Source of the DNA: Diabrotica undecimpunctata
Lineage: Eukaryota > Arthropoda > Insecta > Coleoptera > Chrysomelidae
Length of the DNA: 64,000 bases
Assembly: GCF_040954645.1 (NCBI RefSeq)
Contig: NC_092806.1
Coordinates: 81,361,943-81,425,942 of the forward strand
Direction: 5' to 3'
Numbering within the stretch: position 1 is the first letter of the stretch; every line of letters begins with the position of its first letter. Made by a program: the position numbers and the translations under genes. The notes under the pieces were generated by a model. It saw only the letters and a list, made by a program, of their open reading frames with translations. It made no database searches and was not told where the DNA came from. Positions 47,771-58,415 of this stretch are shown in pieces.

Positions 47771-49218
47771 TGAACATGTTATTACTCATTATAAAGGTAC
47801 GTGGTGTGCAACGTTGTCCCTCATTTGCATTCCATCTCTATCATCTAATTCCTCAATATGATCCATATTGATGCCTGGTACTCCTTGTTCGAGTAAATCG
47901 TTTTGAAATGGAAACTCATCATCAATAGCCAAATTATGTAAAACACAACAAGCTCTTATAAAATGAACTATATTTTCAATTTTTCTAAGTTTTAAATGAT
48001 ATAGTTGCCTGAATTTCTGTTTTAAAATCCCAAAACAGTGTTCAATTAAATACCGATTTTTACATAATTTGGTATTATAATTATGTTGTCTCCTATGTAA
48101 ATGCCCTCTGTCACGATATGGTGTTAACAAATTACGCAAGCATGCATAACCACTGTCACCAATCAGAAAGTAATTTCCACACTTATCTGGCAAATTCTCC
48201 CATAAAGGAGATGCACGAAATACTCTGCTATCATGGACAGAACCCGGAAATCCAACAAAAACATCTCTTATTTTTCTTCTGTGATCACAAACAACTTGTG
48301 CCTAAAAAAAAAAAAATAAGTTGCATTCATAAAAATTCAATGAAAATATAATACCTGTATAGAATAAAAGTTTTTTCGGTTTAAATAAGAATCCGCATCC
48401 TCTGAAGGCTTGTCAATTTTTACATGTGTCCCGTCAATTGCTCCAATACATCCTGGAAACTGATTTTCTCTAAAGAAACTTTCAATTGTAACTTTTTCTT
48501 CATCACTTGGCTATTTTATAACTCAATAGATAAATTACTTAAAAAATACGTCATTCGCTTAACAATTTTATGTAGGCTGCTTAGGCTTACATTAAATCTG
48601 TCTGCTACATCTCTATAAGAAGCCGCTTCGTGTCCACAAAACCACAAAAATATGAGGACATAGTCTGAAGAATCTAATTTTCCAAACTCTCCAGCTTGTC
48701 TGAAGTAATACGGCGAATTTCTGAAACGAGTACTAATTTCAGAAGCAACGTGTCGACTCAGACGAAAATGTTCTATAAATAATTCCTCACTATATAGCGG
48801 AACAGTGTCTTCCAAATAATTTTCGTTTTTAGTTCTTTTATTTCTATGAAACCAAAGTTTCAATTCTTCATCACTGCTTGAAGTAAACATTTCATCTTCT
48901 TCATGGTTTATTTCGCTTAAGTCACTGGAATCTGACATTTTTAAATATATCAAAAAAAAGGTTATATTATATTTTATATTGTGTGGTTATTGGATATTCG
49001 CATTTATGACATTTTGGATCTGCGCATATCTCAAACTATGAATTCATGAAACAGTACGGAACTTTTCGGACCGTTGACAACCGTCAGCGGACTGCAAATT
49101 CTGTTACTACGAACACCAAATCATCGATTGCAAACCGTCCGAAACTTCACTACGAACACAAGATTTTATTTACGCATGCGTCTGATGATTGCCAACGGTT
49201 TTCAACCACTCTACTAAC
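47771..49218 (-). mobile_element. PIF/Harbinger element, left part displaced
   Basis: It contains a Harbinger-type transposase gene (47789-48938). A possible terminus at 49191-49218 reads, on the minus strand, GTAGAGTGGTTGAAAACCGT and TGGCAATC, flanked outside by TAA, which suits the 3-bp TWA duplication of this superfamily. The other terminus would lie across the BEL insertion, but I found no matching inverted repeat in 34386-34560, so limits are uncertain. Confidence 0.55.
47789..48938 (-). pseudogene. Harbinger-type (HARBI1-like) transposase, two exons
   Basis: Exon 1 is 48355-48938, exon 2 is 47789-48301, with a 53-bp intron (GTATTA...TTTTTAG). The start MSDSSDLSEINHEEDEMF is acidic. A helix-turn-helix follows: YRDVADRFNVSLSSLHKIVK. 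After it a frameshift near 48530 and a TAG in place of the W of the WPSDEEK block break exon 1. The DDE nuclease has D in CIGAIDGTHVKIDKPSE, D in YFLIGDSGYACLRN and E in YLIEHCFGILKQKFRQ. The total of about 366 codons fits HARBI1-like proteins. Exon 2 is open to its end. Confidence 0.85.
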
Positions 49219-49279
49219 AAACCTAATATATTTTACGATTGCTATTCCTATAATCTTTTATCTGCCTTAAAAATTCTCT

Positions 49280-49737
49280 TCTCCAGATTACAAGGTCATC
49301 TCTGTCTGTAAGCATACTGTTCCTGCCACGTTTTTCAAATTTGAATTGAAGTTTTTTCAAAATCTTGTAAAAAGTAGTACGTTTGAAATCGGGTAGATTG
49401 GGTCGTCGTTGACCTGTTGTAGAACTCTATCTATCGTGGGAATTTCATTTCTAAAAAAGAATTGATGCACTATTCTTCTTATCGCTCTAATAACTTTAAA
49501 CACAGAACTATCCGATACTCCAACTTTATCGGCTACTCTTTTCTCAACAGCGGACAATATTAACGCCAGATTTTCTTGTAACTCGTGTTTATACACGTTT
49601 ACAATTATTTCTTTACCGTTTACGCTTAAATGGCCTTTTTTCAATATCTTTTTGGGGGGAGTTAAAGGTATGTTTACGAGTTCATCGGCAGAATCCGTGT
49701 CCGACATATTAATTTGTTTTAGTGACTGTGTATACAA
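49280..49737 (-). pseudogene. N-terminal exon of an IS630/Sailor-type transposase
   Basis: The frame includes MSDTDSADELVNIPLTPPKK, then LSVNGKEIIVNVYKHE and VEKRVADKVGVSDSSVFKVI, a helix-turn-helix. After EIPTIDRVLQQVNDDP a 1-nt loss shifts the frame; the continuing frame reads LPDFKRTTFYKILKKLQFKF and LLTDRDDLVIWRREFL-like sequence to about 49215. This is the DNA-binding half that precedes the DDE domain in insect long-spaced IS630 relatives. The DDE half is missing: the sequence ends at the presumed Harbinger terminus. Confidence 0.65.
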
Positions 49738-49856
49738 ACCTGCAAAATATTATTTACAGGCTAATATTCTAATAAAATAATAGATAATAGATAGATAATT
49801 GAACAGATATATTAAAAAGGTCAATACTCAAAATCTTTATTTTCAAGGTGTTACAG

Positions 49857-49905
49857 AAGCGACCGATTTTGAGGCATACAATATTTGCCTCATCCTCAGG
49901 CAAAG
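49857..49905 (-). ncRNA. hammerhead-like motif, GAAA changed to AAAA
   Basis: The minus strand has CTGAGGA (49893-49899), helix II GAGGC/GCCTC and AAAA instead of GAAA, then TCGGTC, a valid GUC triplet. One core base is lost. Confidence 0.5.
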
Positions 49906-50464
49906 CAAAAAGTTTGTTTTGTTAAAAAACAAAATCTAGTCAATGCCACAAAAAAAAAAAAAAAAAAAAAAAAAAAACAATAATATAGATATCGGCAATA
50001 AGAAGTTTTCCGCTTACATCCAGGGTACTGTCTGTCTTCATCTTTTCCTTTATGACTCTATCTATTGTAGTGAGCTGATATGTTGATCATTATATATGTT
50101 GTTGTTGTCAAAGTTTTTTTACTATTAAAAAGGTGGGATTATCTTCTGGTTTGTAATAAAATTAAAAGTAGTTAAATACAAATACACATACAGTATAAGC
50201 TGCCACATCCGGACTTTATATAGTTTAAAAACTTATGTCCTTTTTTTGTTGTTTTTTTCACAGGTTCTTACAAGGTAAAGACTTAAAGCTCTTTACTTAG
50301 TAAGACCTTTTATTTACATACGTATATAATGATCAATATATCACCTCACTACAATGATAGTGTCATAAGGAAAAGATGAAAACAGACAGTACCCTGGATG
50401 TAAGCGGAAAACTTCTTATTGGCGATATCTATATTATTGGTTTTTAACAAATCAATCTCTTTGC

Positions 50465-50515
50465 TGGGCCTGAGGATGAGGCAAATATTGAAAGCCTCGA
50501 AACCGATCGCTTCTG
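50465..50515 (+). ncRNA. hammerhead ribozyme-like motif
   Basis: The plus strand has CTGAGGA (50470-50476), a 5-bp helix II GAGGC/GCCTC (50478-50482 with 50494-50498), GAAA (50499-50502), then CCGATC ending in an AUC triplet. All core bases are present. Helix III is weakened by a C-A pair compared with the sister copy. Confidence 0.55.
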
Positions 50516-50577
50516 TAAAACTTTGAAAGTAAATGTTAGATTGTGAGTATTGACCTTTTAAATATATCTTTTCAATT

Positions 50578-51095
50578 ATGGACTGACACTTGCAACCCTT
50601 TTATCATCATAACAATTATTATAATAGAGTCAAAATAATATTAAATTTACTTACTTCAGTTGAGAGAAAACAGCAAACACCTTAAAAATGTTCACAGTTT
50701 TAAGTTTATTTAAATAACACTATAATTATAAACCGACACTATAATTATACCAACACACACACACATATATATAGAGCTATTAAAAGTAAAAATTATATTT
50801 ATATAATTAAAACAATTATATAATTATCAACAGACCTAAATGTGATTCGTAAGGATTACTGAATCCATATCTGTTAAAACGGCAAATTATGCGTCTTTGT
50901 TTAGAGGTGTAGATTGTCGTTACTTGTGAGTTTCTACTTGTTACTTTTGATACGCTTTTGTATATAATCAGTTACAGTATAAGTGATTTTCTAACAAGGA
51001 GATACCTCAGCATCTCTAGATTTTGGGAATGAATATATCACGCGTCCATAGTGTTGACATTCTACTTTTCTGTTAGGCGAATATAATATAATTGT
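50578..51095. other. AT-rich spacer with CA/TA microsatellite
   Basis: A short (CA)n(TA)n tract lies at about 50752-50773. The upstream exon(s) of the Myb/SANT-like gene should lie here or further left, but I could not identify them. Confidence 0.4.
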
Positions 51096-52018
51096 GGTAC
51101 AGGAAGGACAGCTAAAATGCTTCGAAGCAAGTGGGAGTCTTTGAAGAAAACCATAAAGAAACAATATCCGACATAAAATTATCAGGTGTTAGTAATAGGA
51201 TGCTGGCTATTGTTGGTGTGGGAGTAACTGGTACATCTTGCAAATTTGATTCAGATTTTGGTAATACTTGAATTGTAAGAAATTATATAAGTTTTTACTT
51301 ATTGTTGAAATATTTTTACAGGGAATATCAGGCCAGATAATGAACTAACACAGGATGGAATTTTACCAGTAGAGAAAATTCCAGATAGTGCAATTGAAAT
51401 AGCTGCAGAAATTGTACATGTAACGGTCAGTAAATTTTTACAGTAAAAATGAATTAAATTTTGAATTTCTTTTCTGTTTATTATAGCCTAATGAAGTGTG
51501 GAACCCACCTCAATTGAGAAGCGCCAAACATCCAGCATTACAACTTCCAATTGAGGAAAATAAAGTATCTGAAGGTTAGCATTTGTACTAATACAATTAC
51601 TGATATGATAATAAGTTATGTTCTAAATTACAGAAAATGAAGATAAACTTCTAACTGCCCAGTTACCAAAGAAGTTTGAAGAATGTAAAACAAAAAGTAC
51701 GTACCTACATACAATTATAATATTTATTTTTTCCATGCCATGCATGTAAGATCAGATTTATTGTTTATAGCTACAATTTACAGATGTATGAAAACGCAAG
51801 TTGGGGAAGCAATCTATTTCATTCCAGTTGCAACAGAAGAGACATACAAATAATTCTGTACATGAGGAACTGACAAAGAAGAAAATTGAGTATATAGATT
51901 TTTAAATTGCACTACTAAAGGAAGAAACAAAAAAGAAGGAGGAGTGATTAGCTGAAAAGCATAAATTAGAAATTCAAATTTTAAAACAAGAGTTGAGAAA
52001 TAAAAGAAATAAAGTGTA
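51096..52018 (+). pseudogene. Myb/SANT-like (MSANTD-type) gene, broken, several exons
   Basis: After an AG at about 51102 the sequence reads GRTAKMLRSKWESLKKTIKK, the third helix of a Myb/SANT-like DNA-binding domain common in multi-copy insect genes. Later exons, separated by AG/GT-like sites, read NIRPDNELTQDGILPVEKIP (from about 51324), PNEVWNPPQLRSAKHPALQL (51487) and ENEDKLLTAQLPKKFEE (51636). The last carries a coiled-coil end, HEELTKKKIEYIDF, ALLKEETKKKEE and HKLEIQILKQELRNK, with stops in between (after IDF and KKEE). Such proteins often end in this heptad segment. It may be a transposon accessory gene or a host-derived duplicate. The N-terminal exon is not found. Confidence 0.6.
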
Positions 52019-52023
52019 AAATA

Positions 52024-52160
52024 AAAAAAAACACAGAAGTAAAACACTTCACACTTGTATTGTGGTATAAAAACATATAGTTAAAACTTTATAAAAAGTG
52101 TCGTCAAAATTTAAATACTGGCATAACGTTTTCGATTTGAACAGATCATCCTCAGTGCGT
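52024..52160 (-). repeat. PLE-type terminus with hammerhead-like core, copy 1a
   Basis: The block ACACAGAAGTAAAACACTTC and the following 45 bp recur at 58256-58310. Next, the minus strand at 52123-52155 has CTGAGGA, an imperfect helix II, then GAAA and ACGTTATGCC; the expected GUC triplet is GCC, so cleavage is not expected. Confidence 0.55.
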
Positions 52161-52429
52161 TGTGTAATTGTAGCTATACTCGGTTTGCTATTCCCAATCC
52201 GAACTGTCTAGTGAATTTAGTAATTATTTTTTTGCGAAGTTAGTTACTTTTTGACAGACTAAAAGTGGCTGGGAATTACTATACAACCAAGCACACGTAC
52301 TCATAGCCATTATTAATAATAGTAAACAAACTAAATAGTAAATAAAATAGAACTTTGCGAATTACCGACAATCAATATTTATTTATCTGCACCATAATAA
52401 ATAAAATCCACAAGGAAAATAATTCCTGC

Positions 52430-52565
52430 AGCTGGCTGTATACCACGTATAACAAAAAGAGGTTAATCTTTGTATGTGGGTATATTTTATTTTATAAAAA
52501 CCCTTAAAAGGACATCATTAAAAACACGAACGTTTTCGGAACAACTGTTCCATCATCAGGTTAAA
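52430..52565 (-). ncRNA. hammerhead-like motif in PLE terminus, copy 1b
   Basis: The minus strand has CTGATGA (52553-52559), helix II GGAAC/GTTCC with loop AGTT (52538-52551) and GAAA (52534-52537). Then ACGTTCGTG follows, where the last base of the triplet is G, which hammerheads do not cut. Upstream GGCTGTATACCA is shared with 58232. Confidence 0.55.
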
Positions 52566-52790
52566 ATACAGGTTACCATGCCTGAGCCACCAAAATATTT
52601 GGGTAAAAACCCTTTAAAATGTAATGTGTTACCAAAGATTGTACATGATTTTGATAATATTATATGATGTTTAATATTTTAATTAAATTTTACTTCAGGT
52701 AACATACACCCATGCTTAAATGAGTTCCAGTGTCCGGAGAGTAAACCTCTTCAAACGGACTTCAGCTGGTAACTGAGTTATAATATACTT

Positions 52791-53718
52791 ATAACATTTG
52801 ATACCTGGAAAATGGAAACTAGACACAGGTGGAAAGTTTGGTTCTTGAAAAGTATAGGAATTAATATATTTATTATGTGAGAATGTTATTCAATGAATGA
52901 AATAAAACTATTGTAATATAAAGTTCATGTAAAAATTGACTTATAACTCAATTATATTAGGCCCTGTATGTCAAAAAACAACATTTGGTACCTGGTAAAT
53001 GTAAAACTTCTTGAGTTACAAGTTCATGAATATAAATATCTGATTAGGTGTTAACAGACTGAGTGACAAGTGTGTTGACAAGTATATGAAATGGACAAAA
53101 ATTGATGGTTGGGAGTGGTTTTGTAATATATTGATCGTAATGTACTCAACTTATAACTTGAGAAAAGGCCCTATCTGTTATAAAGCAACACTAGGTACAT
53201 AGGAAAATAAAAGATTAAGTTATGAGTAAGTTGAATGAACTGTTGGTCTATATTGACTATAATAGTAAAATAAAATTGTTGTAGGTGGCTCTGTTAAATT
53301 TGAGTAAAGAGAATGAAAAGTAAGGTATTTTTGAGAAAGTTGTGATAAACGGATAGACTACAGAAGGCTGAGGTCCCCAGAGGACCGAAAACCAAACCCT
53401 GAGGGAGTTGTGTAGAAAAGAAAAATGAGAATTTCATAATCTGGAAGGGGAGGGGGATGACGGATGATCTAATCTAAATTTGGAAGTGTCGAAAAAGAAT
53501 CATGGAAAAAATTGGGTATAGTGGTTAAGACATGAAGTTTGGGTTGAAAAGAATGGAGTGGGATAGATGGAGAGTAAGATTTATTGGGGGGAAAGTTTTT
53601 AGAGTGAACTAAGGAAGATGAGTATTAGGTGAACTAATCATGAATATAGATTTTTATTGTAGAAGTAAATTGGGGATGTGGGTTAGGAGAATAGTTGGCG
53701 ATGGAGAGGGAGAAGATC
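52791..53718. repeat. 0.93-kb repeat, copy A
   Basis: It matches copy B (59003-59604 plus 61383-61716) base for base in register, with no indel and about six substitutions that I see. It has no long open frame. The left part of the surrounding PLE-type sequence (52160-52790) is much less similar to its counterpart than the repeat itself. An RLE-type LINE fragment follows directly. Confidence 0.9.
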
Positions 53719-53737
53719 TGAATTAGATGACCCAAAA

Positions 53738-54344
53738 TGACAAATGCTGATATGGATGCCAAGCCCAAGAAACCATCCAACATCTTACCGGTGGCTGCCA
53801 GGCATTTGTCGGTACTGATTATAAAGAACGTCATGACTCAGTAGGAAAGATTATCCACCAAGAACTAGCTGACAAACTGGGACTTCTCCAAACCGACCAT
53901 CTTCCTTATTATCAATACGTCCCTGATAGAATACTTGAAAATGACAACTACAAGCTATACTGGAACCGCACTGTGCTTACAGACCAACCAGTGGCCCATA
54001 ATAGACCCGATCTCATACTAATTAATAAAATTACTAGGCAAACAACACTTATTGATGTGGCGATACCCAACACCAATAATTTACGTGTTAAATACAACGA
54101 AAAGATCGCCAAGTACAGAGATCTAGAAATACAAATCAGGAGACAATGGAGAATGGAAAGTACCCAGACGATACCTATTATTCTTTCTACCACTGGAGTC
54201 ATCCCGAAGAGCCTCCTAGAAAACATAAAAAAGCTGGGTCTAAATGAATATCTATATAAGATTATGCAGAAAGCTGTGTTACTTTCGACGTCCAGATGCG
54301 TACGAAAATTTTTGGGAGATACACCGACATACCAAGTCACCTAG
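53738..54344 (+). pseudogene. RLE-type LINE (R2/R4-like) C-terminal endonuclease
   Basis: The frame contains a C-x2-C...H-x4-C finger (YGC, ETIQHLTGGC), with a TGA in place of one codon between the first cysteines. Then come GTDYKERHDSVGKIIHQELA, YYQYVPDRILEN, NYKLYWNRTVLTD and HNRPDLILINKITRQTTLID, then VAIPNTNNL. The PD...D pattern (RPDLIL, LIDVAIP) with the following K-rich helix suits the restriction-like endonuclease at the C-terminus of R2/R4-type LINEs. The end is FLGDTPTYQVT. The RT part is missing. It begins within 20 bp of repeat A. Confidence 0.7.
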
Positions 54345-55088
54345 GACTCGATAACATGGAAAGAGTCCCACCAGAGCTCAATCCTTTTGATACCGTAAGT
54401 ATCTGGGATGAGTGAATTTTCCCCTTAGAGGGAGTGTGAGCCGTATGGCTAAATCTGGATAGCGTTTATTGTCCAATAGAATCCATTTATAGGACAAAAT
54501 ACAAAACTAAAGTTAAATGAAATATTAATAATTCATAGGTTAAAACATTAAATATCTAAACTTATTTTAAAGTGAAATTGTGACTTATTCCCAACAAAAA
54601 TAGTAAATCATTTATTTATATTTTAGAACAAACATATTTTAGAGAATAAAAACAAGTAGGAATTATACATACACATAAAACAATATATATACAGATACAC
54701 ACGCATACACATACATAAAAACATCCATGTATCTATCCTAGACATACACACTATAATATAGAGGTCGAAGCAGGTAGAAAGCTAGATTTAAGGGCTTTGG
54801 TGTTGGTGTTAAAGATATCTATGTTGCTATCTTTTAGAATTACATTGCACTACCTCATAATGCTAATGAATTTTTAACTGAAAATCCAAGTAGAAAATGT
54901 TAAAACGATTGAGAAACCAGTTCAGTATAAAGTTAAGACTAACTTTATTTTGCTCTAAAAGTGAATACAATTGACAGTTTACATTGTACTAATTTTAAAG
55001 TTCCGGTAAATGACATATGGTGCTAATATTTAAATTTGTTTAGTTCATATCAATATTTTAACACCCCCACTTATGAATTAACCAAAAT
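54345..55088. other. LINE 3' UTR and spacer with microsatellite
   Basis: The first part is probably the LINE 3' UTR (CCCTTAGAGGGAGTGTGAGC near 54422). At 54570-54612 is a piece related to the foldback arm at 11410-11441 (TGACTTATTCCCA...AATAGT). An irregular (CA/TA)n tract lies at about 54665-54720. No gene. Confidence 0.45.
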
Positions 55089-55855
55089 TTATAGGTTACC
55101 TACACCAAACAGTCTCAATAATCTATGCAGCTTTTTAGCAACTAGACCTTTAACAGTCAACATATTAGCTGGAATAACATCAGTAGGCATATATTTTACA
55201 TTAATTATTGTGTCAGATATTAGGTCTTTCAAACAATGACACCCTACATCAATATGCTTACTTCTTTTATGATAAATTGAATTTGCTGATAGGTTTAATG
55301 CACTTTGATTATCATTAAATAAAGTAATACATTCAGTTTTTTCAATTAAATCACTTAGCAAACCCCTAAGAAAAACAGCCTCTGACAAGGCCGTATATTC
55401 TGCCTCGTAGCTAGATAAAGCTATTGATTTTTGTTTTGCACTTTGCCAAGATGTTGTAGAGCCACAAAACTTAAATACATATCCAGTAAAGGATCTTACG
55501 ATCTAATGTATTGCTTACCCAATGAGAGAATGAGTCAATCAGAGAATAATTAATAGTATCTTTTAAATACCTTAATACTCTTTTGGCACATTTCAAATAG
55601 GACTCAGTATACACATTGTTAAATTGGCTCAAGAAACTGACTGTAAATGATATATCTGTTCTGGCCAAAACAGATAAATACATCAAACTACCAATTACCA
55701 TCTGAAAAGGAAACTTATCTCTAATACAATTTTACTATCATCAATTGTTAAAGATAATTTTGGTTCAATTGGAGTTTTAACCCTTTGTCATCACTCATGT
55801 TAAATCTCTTTAACAACCGATTAATATAGTTTTTCTGTAGTAAATAAATAAATAA
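55089..55855 (-). pseudogene. Ty1/copia RT-RNase H fragment
   Basis: The minus strand reads QKNYINRLLKRFNMSD, VKTPIEPKLSLTID and MVIGSLMYLSVLARTDISFT, then LSQFNNVYTE and AKRVLRYLKDT: the end of the copia RT and the connection. A shift follows; then SWQSAKQKSIALSSYEAEYT, ALSEAVFLRGL, LFNDNQSALNLS, HKRSKHIDV and MLTVKGLV (usually MLTKGL), the RNase H domain with E and D residues. Both ends are cut. No LTR is seen. Confidence 0.85.
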
Positions 55856-56285
55856 ATTTCGTTAATTTTGATTCCAAAATATTTGTATAAATCTCTCTCT
55901 TTCCTTGTCTAAGGTCCGGTTCTACAATGAGAGCATATACTGAGAATAAAGTTATACTTGGAATAACTTCATAAATGGTGTTCTACAAACAAAGAATAAA
56001 CAAGGAATAAGATAATCGGAGTATATCTCTAGAATAACTTTATCCCTCCAAAGTTGAGCAGATATACAGAGTATAAATTTATACTGCATTTCCATTGGTT
56101 GGCCAGAGGTTGTCAAATCTGAGATATTTTAACCTCACTTTATGCCATTCGATCTTTGAACTGCTGCTTTGTTGGTTTGAAGAAGGAATACCTAGGCTAA
56201 GGCATCCAAAAACTTTTAAAATTCGGTATGAATTAGATATATATTTATGTAGCATTTGAAGTTTTAACAAAATTAAATTTTTTAG
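55856..56285 (+). other. possible 5' region of Harbinger element 2
   Basis: A short (TAAA)n tract is at about 55842-55857. AAGGTCCGGTTCTACAATGA at about 55912 could be the element end, but no inverted partner was found after the gene. Confidence 0.35.
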
Positions 56286-57230
56286 GACTATTATTTTGAA
56301 GAGTTTGACGACTTAGAATTCTTCACTCGTTTTCGTTTACAGAATTTTATTGCACCAAATAGAAGGAAGAATATAAGACTGAGCGCAATTATGCCATATC
56401 AGCAGCTACTAAACTGTTATTAACTTTAAGATTTTACTGGTTGCATGCTAATAGCAGCTGCAGATTTTGTAGGTGTTAGTAAAACATCTGCTTGTGTAAT
56501 TGTAAAGCAAGTAACAGAAGCAATATGCACTTTACGAAACACATATATAAAGTTTCCTGCTACAGAAATGGAATTACAGGAATTGAAACAAAAATTTTAT
56601 AATATTGCACAATTTCCATATGTACTAAGCGCAATAGACTACACCCACATCCGGATCCAATCACCAGGTGGAAATCAAGCTGAACGTTATAGAAACCGAA
56701 AAGGATATTTTTCATGGAATGTTCAGACTGTATGCGATGCAGAATTGAGAATAATGGACATAGTGGTGCGGTGGCCAGGATCAACACATGATCAAACAAT
56801 TTTTAATAACTAGATTGAAAGCTTGCTTAGTAGAAAGAGAATTTGGTGCAAATTCTGTTCTGCTTGGCGACAGTGGATATGGTATTAAAAATTATTAGAT
56901 AACACCTCTAGCAGCTCCAAATCAACCTGCAGAAATTTTATTTAACGAGTCACAAATCAGAACTAGAAACTGTGTAGAAAGATCTTATGGAGTGTGGAAA
57001 CGTAGATTCCCTATTTTATCTTCAGGTATCCGAGTATCCCCTGAAACTTCGCAGGGTATTATCGTAGCAACTTAATTTTGCATAACTTAGCAATCAATGA
57101 AAAAGATGGTGAACCGCCAAATGAGGTGCATATTAATGAAGAATTGCATGAAAATAATGACGTCTATGTAAATGAAAATAACAGAATGCGAGCATCAATT
57201 ATAAATAATCATTTTGTGAATTTGTTATAA
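56286..57230 (+). pseudogene. Harbinger-type transposase 2, decayed
   Basis: After TTTTTTAG the sequence reads DYYFEEFDDLEFFTRFRLQ and NRRKNIRLSAIMPYQQLL. Frame breaks follow, then FVGVSKTSACVIVKQV (helix-turn-helix) and LSAIDYTHIRIQSPGG with the first catalytic D (usual IDGTHI or IDCTHI). RNRKGYFSWNVQTVCD and WPGSTHDQTIF follow. Beyond a TAG at 56811 and shifts come LLGDSGYGIKNY (second D, then a stop) and NCVERSYGVWKRRFPIL (E), ending NNHFVNLL. It belongs to a different subfamily from the gene at 47789. Confidence 0.8.
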
Positions 57231-57768
57231 CGAAATATGAATAAAATTGTTTTGGAAAAAATTTTTTAATTTCAATACATTATTAGTAGCCCAATCAATG
57301 AATATAAAATTTTGCCAAAAACAAAAAAAATAAATCAAGGACTAAAATTTGAGAATAGATAGCTGAAACTGTCTATTAATAAATAAATAAAAGTTTACAA
57401 TCCTAAAGTAGCTTTATTTTGAAAAAAAAATCAACAATCATCAACATATTGAATATATATATATGGTTGAAAATATTGATATCTTCTAATACAACACAGC
57501 ACAAATTTTATTTACAAGTAATATAAAATTTTAAATATGAATATTGCACAAACATTTTAGATTGTAAATCCAAAGGAAATTTTAATATAAATGATTGTAT
57601 AAATTTTTATGACGAAAAATATCTGTTGCTCTAAAAACCGTATGTGTTTAATTTCAAATATATTTTTCTAAATTAAATCAATTAAAATTTACTATACACA
57701 TTTATTCGTATTAAAAGTAACATTTTGCACAAAATACTTAATATAATACAATGTGAGTCATGAGGAGC
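57231..57768. other. AT-rich spacer, no gene
   Basis: Possibly the 3' UTR of Harbinger element 2. Nothing else is recognisable. Confidence 0.4.
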
Positions 57769-58168
57769 TATACATACTCCTACCTTGTATGGAGACCCCT
57801 ATGGGAAATAACAACTAACCAGTAAAAAGTACTGGGATGAGTTGTGATTTTATGAAAAACTTGATATTAGAGTTTGTCTAATTTGTAAAATTCTTGTTAA
57901 TGTTTTTGAAAACCGTAGGTTGAGATTCTTTTATGAACAGAACGAACTATTTTTTTAAAACCGGATCTGAGTTTTTTTCTAGTTTGAATAGTTAGGTGAT
58001 AGCAGCGTAATGTTTGACCAAAATATGAGACACATCAAATTTACCATAGATGTCAGTCAAAATTGACAACTCGCCCTGTATATTATTAAACAATGACAGC
58101 GAAACTTTTTAATATTCATTTGTTATTCCCCATAGGGTCCTCCATACAAGGTTGGAGTATGTCCTGTA
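57769..58168. mobile_element. MITE with inverted ends, about 400 bp
   Basis: ACATACTCCTACCTTGTATG at the left end recurs inverted at the right (58120-58166) as ACATACTCCAACCTTGTATG, continuing GAGACCCCTATGGGAAATAACA with few mismatches, about 45 bp in all. TA outside both ends suggests a Tc1/mariner-type duplication, but the outer few bases differ. No coding sequence. Confidence 0.6.
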
Positions 58169-58229
58169 TTAACTAAGTACCAAGTAAATATTTTACACTT
58201 TAAAAAAATTAATGGGAAAAACCCCGTAG

Positions 58230-58415
58230 TTGGCTGTATACCATCGTTTAAAAAAACACAGAAGTAAAACACTTCACACTTGTATTGTGGTATAAAAACA
58301 TATAGTTAAAAATTTTTCCAATAAAATCCTTTATAAAAAGGTATATAAAAAGCCCAGTCGGGCTATGTTAAAAAGACAAAACGTTTTCGGAATAAGTATT
58401 CCATCATCAGTGTCC
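58230..58415 (-). ncRNA. hammerhead ribozyme-like motif in PLE terminus, copy 2
   Basis: The minus strand has CTGATGA (58404-58410), helix II GGAAT/ATTCC with loop ACTT (58389-58402) and GAAA (58385-58388), then ACGTTTTGTC with a GUC triplet. The upstream blocks GGCTGTATACCA and ACACAGAAGTAAAACACTTC are shared with 52432 and 52031, in reversed relative order. One extra A follows the GAAA core. Confidence 0.6.

Larger units (their letters stand above)
49799..50577. mobile_element. PLE-type foldback with two hammerhead-like cores
   Basis: Two inverted arms of about 260-300 bp (49799-50099 and 50318-50577) share TTTTCCGCTTACATCCAGGG and TACTGTCTGT and the outer GGTCAATACTCA. Each arm carries a hammerhead-like core: minus strand 49862-49899 and plus strand 50470-50510. 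The left arm also has a run of 27 A (49950-49977) not present in the right arm. There is no coding sequence. I infer two head-to-head truncated copies of a PLE terminus. Confidence 0.65.

Noticed and set aside
53948..54340. 130-codon minus-strand frame
   Set aside because: Antisense to the RLE-type LINE endonuclease fragment.
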